From contig OY821520.1 of the NCBI GenBank assembly GCA_963682025.1, positions 181,598,825-181,662,824 of the forward strand: a stretch of DNA of 64,000 bases, given 5' to 3'. The stretch is from Cordilura impudica (lineage: Eukaryota > Arthropoda > Insecta > Diptera > Scathophagidae). The position numbers and the translations under genes were made by a program. Shown in pieces: positions 44,977-55,289 of the stretch (its first letter is position 1; the number at the start of each line of letters is the position of its first letter). The notes under the pieces are model-generated. The model did not search any database, was not told the DNA's origin, and saw nothing but the letters and a program-made list of their open reading frames with translations.

Positions 44977-45240
44977 TATACAAACCAAATTTTTAAAAAA
45001 TGTGTGCAATATTTTTGTTTTTTTGATAGATTTAAGTGAAAATCTGGAAGCAACTTTATATGGGCCTATGACTAAGAATTGTCCTACATGGTTTATTTTT
45101 GGTCTACAAACTAATGGCAATTTGACGCGATCTCATAGGGAGAATTTGTATGACCACAAAATCTGAACATGGACCGATTTTCACTAGTTTCAATAGCGTT
45201 CGCCCCAAGGCCGCTAAAAGCTTAAATAACACTGTTCTGC
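44977..45240 (+). repeat. DINE-like family A copy, right flank of provirus
   Basis: Begins with the TATA duplication and 'caaaccaaatttttaaaaaa'. It continues through 'tttaagtgaaaatctggaag' and 'ctgaacatggaccgattttc' to 'gctaaaagcttaaata'. It is the continuation of 33590-33824. Confidence 0.85.
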
Positions 45241-47640
45241 AAGAAAATCGGCCCCGGCATTATTCCTGCTGATTCCAATGTAAAATGACTTCCTGAATCC
45301 AAATATCACACCCACTTTTCCCCATTTCATACCGTTTTCGCGGGACGCCCCCCTCCCCCTTGTTATCTCATAGTCTTTTGTTTGTCATAACTCAAGAACG
45401 ACTACCCGATTTTGCTGAAATAAATTTAGAAAAATTAAGAATTACCATTCCTTTCATCTATTCTTATACCATTTCTCTACATAATCAACAATTTCGCAGA
45501 TATAAATAAATTTATGAAAAAAAATATTTTTTTGCCTAAAAAATTATAATTTTTTGATTTTAAAAGTCATGAAAAATCCTAAATGGGTAAAAAATTTCGA
45601 GGCTTAATACACTTTCTTAAAGCTATATAGCTTATGAACAAAATGAGACATATATTATGAAAATCGATGAACGCGTTCCGCTTTTATTTACAATTAAGTG
45701 AAGGTATCTCATTTTGACAAGAATATTGATTTTTTGTTTCAATGAATTTGGAGCCCAATCCTTGCCTAGATGACCAACTTGGAAATTAAAATATAAATGA
45801 TAAGCAGTTTCTAGAAGCGGAGAAAGTGGTTTCCGTTGCGCTTTTAATGTTTCCGCAAACATAGCAGAAGCTATCTGGATGATTTCTACACTCTCGTGGC
45901 AGAATAAAAATAGAACAAATTTCATCTTACTCGCTTTATAATGTTTGTTAGTAAATATTTTAAAATTTGTTCCACTTTTAGAATATTTTAAAGTTTTCAG
46001 TTGTTAAACTAATAATTTATTTATTTTTTTTATGTATTAAATTTTTGTTTAGAATAGAACTTAAAATTTGTATTAATACTTGCCTAATATAGCTACAAAG
46101 ATTAAATTTCGATATGTGTTATACATATTTTAGTAGTCAACACATTTTTTTTTTTTCAAATAATTGGAAATTTCAAAGGATATTATAGGATAAACGTTAT
46201 TGACATAATTCGGAAGAATTATTTCATATTAAAATAATAAAAAAAAATAATAAAGCTCCTAAGATTCCCTTCTCTTATTTGTTACCAAAATCGACATCGT
46301 ATGCAAAGTATAAATATTTAAATATATATTTTATTCTATAGTTTCCTTTGAAACTAGTCTAGTTTCAGACGTTTATCATTTCGTTCATAATTTAATATGG
46401 TTTGCAAAGTCTTAGTTTTTAAAAACTACTTTAATTAACAGTTAAATTGTCGGAAATTTATTATTGTGAATACATTGAGTTAAAAATTAGCAAAAAAAAA
46501 AAAATATTTACAACTAAAACCCAAAAACTTGTAGGCGAATTGAGACACAACCTCATTTAGTATATGACAACATATATTATTTACATAAACAGATTTGTTT
46601 GCTATCCTTAATTTTGTATTTGTTCTATTTGTATTTATAAATTTTTCGTTTACCACCAGAAAAAAATATACTTGAATTCTTTATAAGTATAATGATTACA
46701 AATCTCCTTAAGCTGAATGAAGTTAATAAAACAGCCATCAGCAACCACAAAAATCAACATTGAAACAACCTAATTCAACACGTTTTCCAATATCTACCGA
46801 AAAAAATACTATTCATTAGAGGTTTGTTTGAAATATTTCAAAGTTACTTGATTTTGTTTCAGGAATAAATGTTTTGATTTGCAATCTCTAAAGTAAACTA
46901 AACATTAGTGGAATACTAAAGTTAAATGTGATGTGCACAGCAAACAAGTGGGCAGAATAAATTAAATAAACCTGAGCAGTCCTTAAAGTTGTATGATTTC
47001 AATAGTTGAACACAATGTCAATAACGCTGAAATCTTCCAGCATCTATTACGATTTGAAAAACAAAACATATACCAGTGGACTTCACTTGAGCTCATACTA
47101 TTTTCCCAGCAGTCCAGCAATTGGGTCTTGAAGGTTATATGTACATATGTATATATGATTTGATTAAAAAATATATATGAAAATATATTATGGATAACGT
47201 TCAAGGGCAATTTGTAGAACTGGCGAGAAAATAGCAAGAATGGATCATAATTTAATTTATTCGTGGGCTCCAGTGGAGCCCACAGATATATGTATGTTGA
47301 AGAATGTACAGAAAATTCACTTCAAGGCTAAGTTAAAATTTTACGGATAACATTCAATGGCTTACGGCGCACAGTGGCTCGTTTTGACTTTTTCCATTGC
47401 AAAAATAATAACTTTTCAAGTAATGAATATATTAGAAAAATTTAAAATGGTGCTGATATACGCCATTTATCGCATTTCATATATGCTGCCATGAATACAG
47501 GGTGCTCCAAAAATCGCGGTGAAAATTTATATGTTTTATCTTAAATTTTTTATTTGGTCGCAGATGCATATTTTTTAAATATTTTTAATACTATTATCTA
47601 AAATTTCCTTTTTGTTTTGCTAGTAAAAGATTTTCATTAA
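45241..47640. other. AT-rich stretch, no gene assigned
   Basis: A GC-rich patch 'ttcgcgggacgcccccctcc' lies at 45338-45357, with 'cataactcaagaacgactac' after it, resembling interior parts of fly repeats. A 97-codon open frame (45632-45925, minus) has no family I recognise. Confidence 0.4.
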
Positions 47641-48370
47641 AAGAATTTTTTACTGGTTTAATTCTTTACAAAATATTCATTTACATTGTGAGCGATATCT
47701 AATAAACTTAGAATTTTCGAACTAAAATCTTTTTGTGATCTGACATGTCTTCGTGATGAAATAAGTGGATCTAATGAAGCTTCCAATATATTGAAGAAGT
47801 CTTCATTATGTGTAATGTGTGAAATCTTGCAAGTATTTGTGACACTGATATTGATTTAAATTTTTCCCATAAACCAAAAGTTTGTGTAAAGTGGGGGTAA
47901 GTTTTTTCAGTATAAATTTGCGTTAAAAGTTGGTCAGTTTTTGATGCTTCAAATTTTGATCCATTGATCTGATCTTTACAGTTTAATACATTAGCATAAA
48001 CGCAAGCCTTAATGCTATTAATGTCGACATCAGTGATTTGATCAGGCACCTACCTCATCATTATCAAAAAAATATCTGGCCATATTACCATAATTTGCAT
48101 TTCCATATTCATACTTTGGACTTTCATTTTTTTTCTTAAATTCTATTTTTCCTTTGTTGGTATAAACTTGTCGAAGGTTTCTTCTTCCCGTGGAATTGTA
48201 TATGCCAGCTTTAAAATGAACTCCATGCACATAATTTTAGCATTTCATGAAGAAATTCCATATTCATAGTTGTGCTCATCACTTGTTGAATTTTAAAAGT
48301 CTTTCTGTGTCCTTTTGCAAATATCACATTTAAAAGTTGATAAGGTGTTTGGAATTTCATTCGAAACTTT
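47640..48370 (-). pseudogene. Unidentified decayed coding region
   Basis: The minus strand shows open pieces: 'MNFNSEIFSDKVSNEIPNTL' and 'FKCDICKRTQKDF' (one Cys-x2-Cys pair, about 48310-48350). A further frame is at 48042-48230, and another at 47771-48049 with 'VDINSIKACVYANVLNCKDQ'. A last piece contains 'SLDPLISSRRHVRSQKDFSS' (about 47720-47790). Base composition and colinearity suggest one gene broken by frameshifts and stops, probably transposon-derived. I cannot name the family. It lies just downstream of the BEL/Pao 3' LTR. Confidence 0.35.
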
Positions 48371-48784
48371 ATCACTGAAAATTTCCGAGTTGAAATTCAT
48401 GTCCAAAGATGGTGGAACCAAAATCAAGGAACAAGCTACCAAAAATGTAACAAAATAAACACCAAAGTTTTTTAAGTTTTCTCAACAAGAAAAATGCAAA
48501 GTGAATCCAAATTACTTATCTTTTATTTTTTCTCCAAGATGGCGGGTATCACAATATGTAAAAATGTACAATTTAATTTTACAAGAAAAAAAAAGCGATC
48601 TTGATCCTTCCAATGTTAAACAACGATTAAAGAAAAACGAGTACAATTTCGCGGTTTGAAATTTAGATTTTACAACAAATTTAAGGGAAAATGTCATAGA
48701 AAAGGAAAAGCTTAAATAACAAAAGCGTACTCTGTGTGTGACCATCCACTCAAATTAGACCTCATTGAGATACAGTAGGACCTC
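48370..48784 (-). repeat. BEL/Pao 3' LTR
   Basis: Shares 'aatttccgagttgaaattca', 'tccaaagatggtggaaccaa', 'gatggcgggtatcacaatat' and 'cctcattgagatacagtag' with 53578-53932. It carries a 38-nt insertion near 48457. Confidence 0.75.
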
Positions 48785-49041
48785 TAAGGGAACAAAAAGA
48801 GAGAGAAAAAAAATTAAAAAAAGAAGAATCCATTATAATCCATTTATTTCAAAAATTATATTATTAGAACTAATAAATGTAGTTAAAACGCCAGCAGCAA
48901 AGCAAATCCATAAATCAGCTACCAGTCGCCCAATGAATAAATAAAGTAGGAAAAAACTGAATAAAAATTAAACAAATAAATTATGTTTAATTATCATGAC
49001 CTTAAAAATTTGTCAAGTATACGATCCACAGGCTTACCTCA

Positions 49042-50027
49042 TCACGAAAGACATGATCCCGAAATGATATATAAAAAAAGAGAGAATTGGGCCAAAGGTT
49101 TTCGAAATTGCCGAATTATTTTCGAGTATACATCGCCACCAAGAACTAAGTTGACAGATGCGGCTACGTGAAAATGCAGATCAGCCAATTGTAGACGCGG
49201 AAGCTCGTCTAAAATTCTCCCATCGACAAACTGAGAAGGTGTTAAAACCCGATGCTTCCGCCTCACTTCGGCATACGTCTCAACACGTTCACTGCTTCCA
49301 TAGTTGCCGCGGATGGTAAAAACAAAAACACCTTTCTGAGGTTCCCACTCATACCGTTCCGGCGCCAAGCCGCAATAATCGAGCATTCCGAGCTCGAATC
49401 TATAAGAGCTCGCTCAGACACTTACCGCTCTCTTGAAACTCTCATGACAACAGCTGTCGGCCTCAACATTATTGTTTGGCTGATGTGATAAACTGGCAAC
49501 GAAACGAACCCATGGGTTCCACGGCTGGCCTTCGAAAACTGTTTGCGCTGGTTGAAGTTCCGCAGTTGACTTGGAACTAACTCGAGACAAATTGCGCCTC
49601 TCGCATCCCATATCACCGGATGAAACAGTGTCTCCTGGTGAGCTTTGGGACAAATTGCGTCCTCTGCTCTTCGGGCGGGTAGACGAAGATTGTCCCCGAT
49701 CGCAATGCTTTATTTTTATTTTCTTGTTTTTCTTGCTCTTCTTCTTTTAATAACTAGAGCTTGGTTTCGTCCCCGGTTTGTGGAGGAGCGTATGATGTAG
49801 ATCACCCCAGCGTTTGCATTTCCCCGTACTCTCGCAAGTACGCCAGGTTGATCATGGCTCAAGCAGCCCGCACAGTATATACATATGGAGACCAACTGCA
49901 TTCTTTCACTGAAGTCTACCTGTAGAAATTTATTATACAGACGCAACGGACGATTTTCCAGACAGACGTGGCAAACCATTTGGCCTTGGTTATGGCGGGA
50001 CTCCGAAGACTTCTTACTTGGCGCCAC
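49042..50027 (-). pseudogene. Second BEL/Pao-like fragment (gag zinc knuckle and protease)
   Basis: Minus strand. 49716-50027 begins 'MAPSKKSSES' and has 'VCHVCLENRPLRLYNKFLQV' followed by 'CIYCAGCLSH', a spacing similar to the Cys-rich knuckle at the end of BEL/Pao Gag. Then comes 'LRPTAVVMRV' with a nearby 'LIDSSSEC' in a shifted frame (about 49390-49460), the aspartic protease site. 'LQLADLHFHVAASVNLVLGG' and 'DVYSKI' (49110-49210) form the conserved protease C-terminal part. Several frameshifts are present. It differs in sequence from the protease of the surrounding element, so it is another element or family. Confidence 0.6.
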
Positions 50028-50071
50028 GACACTATATAAAAAAAAATTATTGTAACGAGAAAAAAAGGAAA

Positions 50072-50353
50072 CTAATAAGTTGGAAGAACCACAAGCTTCA
50101 CAATTGGTCTAGTAATTAAGCCACGCTCTGTCCTTAACTCTACAACCCGAACATGACCATCTTTACCGAAGTGGACTTTTAGCATTCGGCCTATTTGCCA
50201 CTCAATTGCCAGCAGGTTGTCTTCACGTATGACAACCAAACCACCATTCTCAATATTTCTTTTCGAAAATTTTCGATAATGTCTTTTGTTGATAATGTCT
50301 TTCGCAGGTAAGGGACCGGTCAAGATTGAACCAAATATTGTCTCTTGTGCCAA
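50072..50353 (-). pseudogene. BEL/Pao integrase C-terminal (DUF5641-like) domain fused to protease tail
   Basis: The frame starts with 'AQETIFGSILTGPL', the end of the BEL/Pao protease-linker region, and passes directly into 'GGLVVIREDNLLAIEWQIGR'. 'HFGKDGHVRVVELRTERGLI' and 'TRPIVKLVVLP' follow. The last three are hallmarks of the C-terminal domain after the integrase core. Normally about 1,000 residues of RT, RNase H and integrase lie between them. The join is therefore an in-frame internal deletion at about 50300. Confidence 0.85.
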
Positions 50354-51055
50354 TAATTTGCCGAAAATATTGCACTTAACCCCTTATAGCATTATTTGAG
50401 AATAAGCGCCACCCCCAAGTAATATATCATCTTGACCAACATTTGCAAAGTTCGGAACAGCTAACTCGATATCTAGTATCGAATTCTAGCCAAAAATATC
50501 TCACGACTCATTTGGCAACGTAACCATTAATTTGGACAAAACAAAACCATTCATATCAAGTTTAAACTGGCTACTAAGGGGAGAACTCAAACCAAATAAA
50601 CATTGCCTTTGGATAGTACCTGATATAGCGTTATTTAAGCCAGATATTATGGCATTTATGCTCTTGACTGACAAATTAAGCTATCTTTGCAACCTCTCTG
50701 AAATAAAAATAGCCTGAGGTTCCGAATCAATAAGCGTCCTTGCCTTATAAACGACTCCCCGGTGCACGATACTAACTACAGCAGTCCCTAGAAGTATATG
50801 CTTTGAGGTAGTAGCAAAACACTTTTGAACATTTATACTCGGTGCAGTCGATGTACTTGTACCTGGTTCATCAGCATAATTGTTAGAAGGAAAAGATCCA
50901 AACACTTGCCTATGCAATAACGTAAGCTTAAGTTTACATGTTAAGCAGCAGAAATTGCTTTGACATGAATTTAATTGATGACTATCACTATAACAATTTA
51001 TACAAAGGTGATATCTTTTAACCACTAGAAATCTTACGGTCGGAGTCAGTTTCAA
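50354..51055 (-). pseudogene. BEL/Pao Gag knuckle and aspartic protease
   Basis: The minus-strand frame 50681-51055 has 'LCINCYSDSHQLNSCQS' and 'FCCLTCKLKLTLLH' (zinc-knuckle region). Then comes 'LLGTAVVSIVHRGVVYKART' and 'LIDSEPQAIFISERL', where the usual protease active site is DSGSQ. Gly to Glu at this site should inactivate it. Downstream 'LPNES' and 'LLGGGAYSQIML' continue the protease domain in a broken frame. Confidence 0.85.
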
Positions 51056-51100
51056 AAATTTCGGACAAGTCCTTCACAAATGGTCCTTTGAACGATCTTC

Positions 51101-52127
51101 CTACAACGTTGGTCTGATAAGTTCTAACCTGTTTCTTCTAAAATGAATTATTCCCCGAATGGGAATTATTCCCTGGTAGAGAATTGTCACCCAAATGAGA
51201 TTTATTGCCAAAATCAGACTTCCCACACATTTGATTTCTTCGGAACGAATATCCGAAACAGTTTCCAACGATTGGAAACGAGAAGTAAGGAAAGTGTCCA
51301 ACTCTCTCCATTTAGGAATTTCAGTTTTGATGGTGACTGTCTGTTCCCACAAAGACAAGGTAAGTTCAGGCAACTTAGTAGAGCAAACGTAAACTAGAAT
51401 TGGATCCCAATTAGAGATATCAATATCATGTAAATTAAATGCCGAAATGCAATTACTCATATATCTTTGTAACCGTTTTATTCCGTCCGCAGACTCTAAT
51501 TAGACAGCTACAAGGTTAAATAAGACTCTGGGTTGGCTATTGACCAAAATGCGTTTATTCTCGTATCTATCCCTTAAATTGGCCCAAGCACATTAAAATC
51601 CCTGATTAGTGAGGGGAGATTTTTGTATAATGTCCAAAGCTTCATCCCGAGTATTTTGAAGTTAAAGAGGAACCGTTTGTGTAAACCACAGTGAACATGT
51701 CACGAAACGAAGGCCAGGACTGGTAATCACCATGATATACTTCAGTAATACATGGCGGAAACTTCATATGATGGGTATGCATTTGACTTTCGACATAAGT
51801 TGGAGCCTTTGCTGAATTTGTTCTATTAACAAAACTTTGCGAAATCTCACCCATTTGCGCAGCACAAGATATGTAGGCTAACCTACATTTTTTGAATAAT
51901 TGTTTGGCTGAACCACAATGTTCCTCAGAGACTTTTGTGTTACCAGCGGTCGCAAAATCTTCATAAGAAAGTCTTTCTTTCTCACAAAGAGTTCTAAATT
52001 CTTCCTTCTGAAGGTCGATAGTAAACGACGTGTGGCTCTGCTGTGACATATCATTATACTCATTCTCAAATTCGAGAAATAGAGTAGCCATTTTCTCAAA
52101 TTTAATTAATTTGTCCGACTTTGCCAT
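51101..52127 (-). pseudogene. gag: BEL/Pao gag
   Basis: ATG at 52127 opens 161 codons: a helical N-terminal region 'KLIKFEKMATLFLEFENEYN', then 'MKFPPCITEVYHGDYQSWPS' and 'FRDMFTVVY'. The PPxxPxFxGDxxxWxxFxDxF pattern is diagnostic of BEL/Pao Gag. It is interrupted at 51642. A further piece at 51101-51460 includes 'ISNWDPILVYVCSTKLPE' and 'EIPKWRELDTFLTSRFQSLE', the capsid C-terminal part. The product would assemble the particle. It is broken by at least one stop or frameshift. Confidence 0.88.
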
Positions 52128-52972
52128 TTTTCCAACAAAAAATTTATTTTAAAAATTTTAAAATAATCAAAAAAATCGGAAAATGAGGAAATACACAGCC
52201 ATGAGCTTTGAACTCTATAGAAGCAGATAAATTTTACACAAAATTTTATAAGATTTATTTTTTTAAATGTACAAAAACTTTTTCCCTATTGGAGTTGACA
52301 AATCGAAATATAACTTAAACCACACAAAAAAAAATGGCTCTTAAATTTTTCGAAAAATCAAAAATATTTAAATCACACAAACTTCGTCAAGATTCCCAAA
52401 AAAAAAAAAAACAAATTATCCGATGGAAGAACCCTCTCCAAACAAGAAATTTGTCATCCAAAAAGTACAAATCAAATTAAAGGTACAAAATTGTATACAT
52501 ATATACGTACTAAAATATTTATTTTCAAATCAAATTTTAAAATAAGCTAATATTCAGTTAGAGATCTCGTTTTATTTTCAAAAATTTTGCAATATTTAAT
52601 ACCTTCAAGTGCCTGAACTGTAAACGCACAATGTTTAGTTTATCCAACGAAAAAAATTCTGTTACAGAATTGAAACTGATTTTAATTTTTTTTAAGTATA
52701 TAGTACCATGCGAACTTTAGATTAAACAAATGCTAAACTCTGTTTTTTTTTTAATAATTACGTTAATGCTCTGAATTACCGATTTAAGTTTAATTCCGCT
52801 GAAAGAACACTCAACTAAAATTTTTAATAATTAAAAAATTTACCATTCACAAAATGAAACTACACCTTTACTGCTCTGCACTGTTTATTTCCAAATTTTA
52901 AAATAATCGTTTCAAAACACAAGCTCAATGCACAGGAAATAAACCAATCAAATTTTTATTTGTTAAAAAGTA

Positions 52973-53005
<33 letters not shown>

Positions 53006-53559
53006 CACAACGTACCTAGTTTTCTTGCCAATGCTGTTAACAGAAAAATAAAAGCACACACACACGTTGGTCACTGCAAAAATTCTTTTTCGTTTTGTGT
53101 GATGTTTGTTGGCAGAATGCACATTAGTGTGTATATTTGTATGTTGTTTCTTTTTTTTAACAGAACTTACGGGTCTTCTCTTTGTATATTTGTTTGTATT
53201 CAAAATATAATAAGAACAAAAAAACACAACATTAACATTAAAAATCACTAAACTAATGCACTAAATAAAAAAAACAAATATTGCGGCGAATTGACTTGAC
53301 AGATGGTCGTATGTGGTCGTAGGTACACAATTCGATGTTGATCAGAGCAAAAATAAAGTCGGGTGGCTGATTTTAATCACTACTTGTACTTTATGTTAAG
53401 TAGTATATTTTATCTACTTTTTACCTTTTAATTATCCAATAAATTTTCTTTTAAAATCTTATTGGAAAATTATTTGAGCTGCTATGAAAAAAATAAAAGG
53501 CACATTACCTTGAATTCCTTGATATATAATTGAAGCAGCTTGATGTTCCACTAAATCAA
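52128..53559 (-). other. BEL/Pao leader, AT-rich with (TA)n
   Basis: Untranslated region between PBS and gag. It contains a (TA)n microsatellite at 52973-53006 and poly-A/T runs. Short open frames around the microsatellite are artefacts. Confidence 0.55.
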
Positions 53560-53577
53560 ATCCGGTTCGAAGGACCA
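53560..53577 (-). promoter_or_regulatory. BEL/Pao primer-binding site
   Basis: 'atccggttcgaaggacca' on the plus strand contains TTCGA and terminal CCA like a tRNA 3' end. Its complement adjoins the LTR. I do not assign the tRNA. Confidence 0.6.
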
Positions 53578-53932
53578 ATAAATAATTTCCGAGTTGAAAT
53601 TCAAGTCCAAAGATGGTGGAACCAAAAACAAGGAACAAGCTACCAAAAATTTAACAAAATGCAAAGTGAATCCAAATTTCTTACCTTTTATTTTTTCTCC
53701 GAGATGGCGGGTATCACAATATGCAAAAATGTACAATTTAATTTTATAAGAAAAAAAAAGGCGATCTTGATCCTTCCAAAGTTAAACAACGATTAAGGAA
53801 AAACGAGTACAATTTCACGGTTGGAAATTTAGATTTTACAACAAATTTAAAGGAAAAGCTTAAATAACAACAGCACACTCTGTGTGTGACCATCCATTCA
53901 AATTAGACCTCATTGAGATACAGTAGAACCTC
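53578..53932 (-). repeat. BEL/Pao 5' LTR
   Basis: Partner of 48370-48784 in the same orientation, about 90% similar by eye apart from indels. The exact outer edge is uncertain because both copies share 'gatacagtagNacctc'. Confidence 0.75.
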
Positions 53933-53939
53933 CTTAGCG

Positions 53940-54400
53940 CTCACATAAACAACCACCAATCATTATAAGAAAAAATTCATAACTGATAGTAACAATTTTT
54001 CCATTCTTCCTTTCAAAATTTGATTTTTAACGTGAACTTGATGATTTCTCAAGCCTCATTTGAATACTGAAATAATATAAACATATTTGCATCTATAGTG
54101 TCATGTAGGAATTAGTAGCATACCCAGTCATGCATCGCTACGACTTACCGAAACTTATTGACATCTATGTTTTCATAATCAATCTTTCCTAAGAAGTTTT
54201 TGTACTGTACAATTAAAACATATTATTTTAAATTATTTTTATTTCAATGCTTGCTGATATACAATATTTTTTGTTTTTTCATGCGGTGCAAAAATTATCA
54301 AAATTTTCGGGCGCCCTTGAGAAAAGAATGGATATTCCGAATTCTGCAACACTTTACGCTTGGCCTTGATTATAGAATATCATTTGGGTATTTTATATTT
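53940..54400. other. Spacer, no gene seen
   Basis: AT-rich, no recognisable element. Confidence 0.4.
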
Positions 54401-54530
54401 TAGCGATTTTTGATTTTGGCTATTTGTGATTTTGCCGATTTTTGATTTTAAAAATTTTTGTTTTTTTTTTGCGATTTTTGTATATCGCGATTTTTGGTTT
54501 TGGCGATTGTTGAATTCGGCAATTGGTACA
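54400..54530 (+). repeat. Minisatellite 'gcgatttttgattttg'
   Basis: Seven or so imperfect 18-20-bp units such as 'gcgatttttgattttggc' and 'gcgatttttggttttggc'. Confidence 0.85.
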
Positions 54531-54589
54531 ATGGTAATTAATGTACTTGTCAAAAGTTTCAAAACTGTCGCTTTCTGCGCCCACTAATC

Positions 54590-55275
54590 CTATCCCGCCC
54601 ATTTTTATCTGACTACCCACATTAATATCTGATGGACTCGTAAAAAGTGTCAAAGCTTTCCCTTTTATAGTACTTCAGTTATATTATACTATATATTTAC
54701 TTTGCATGGGCGATACCATGAACACTGCTCCGATCACGCCGATTTTTTGTTCGTTAACTTATGGGCTCGCGCAAAGTCCCAAGGCTCTCATTATTACAGT
54801 ACTCCAGATATATGACATTTAATATTTACTTTGTACACTGTTCGGATCACGCCGATTTTTTGTTCGATTAATCACATGAATAACTTATGGGTTCACGCAA
54901 AGTCCCAAGGCTCTCACTATTACAGCACTGCAGGTATATGACACTTTATAGTTACTTTGTATGGGGTGCCACGACCATTGCCCCGATCCCGCCTGACTAC
55001 TCGCGCTAATATCTTATGGACTCGTACAAAGTTTAAAGGCTTTCCCTTTTATAGTGCTCCAGTTATATATTATATATTTTCTTTGTCCGACTACTCACGC
55101 TAATAATAGATGACTTCAGACAAAATATGAAAAGTTATCTTTGTCATAGTACTCTCACTTATCCGTTCTCGCGCATTTTCGGCATGGATACTAACATTAA
55201 TAATAGGTTACCTCACACAAATTTGCAAAACTCTCCCTGTCATAGTACTCAATATATTACTTACTTTACTTTTGA
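54590..55275 (+). repeat. Degenerate tandem array, units 90-133 bp
   Basis: Six units start at about 54624, 54755, 54888, 55009, 55099 and 55198. Each has 'taatatcttatggactcg', 'caaagtcccaaggctctc' and 'ttacagtactccagatatat'-like phrases. It abuts the 3' end of the LINE on its right. Confidence 0.8.
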
Positions 55276-55289
55276 TGGCTATTACAACC

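Larger units (their letters stand above)
48370..53932 (-). mobile_element. BEL/Pao LTR retrotransposon, internally deleted
   Basis: Direct repeats at about 48370-48784 and 53578-53932 flank, on the minus strand, gag, protease and the C-terminal end of integrase. Directly inside the 5' LTR is 'atccggttcgaaggacca' (plus strand, 53560-53577), which has the form of a tRNA 3' end plus CCA and is therefore the PBS. RT, RNase H and most of the integrase are missing. A second BEL/Pao-like gag-protease fragment (49042-50027) lies between integrase and the 3' LTR. Confidence 0.75.

Noticed and set aside
45632..45925. 97-codon open frame on the minus strand
   Set aside because: No family resemblance, no neighbouring exon signals and AT-rich context; a chance frame cannot be excluded.
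53915..53945. 'cagtagaacctcctta' as the end of a pogo/Tigger transposon
   Set aside because: The phrase is shared by both BEL/Pao direct repeats, and no inverted partner was found nearby.
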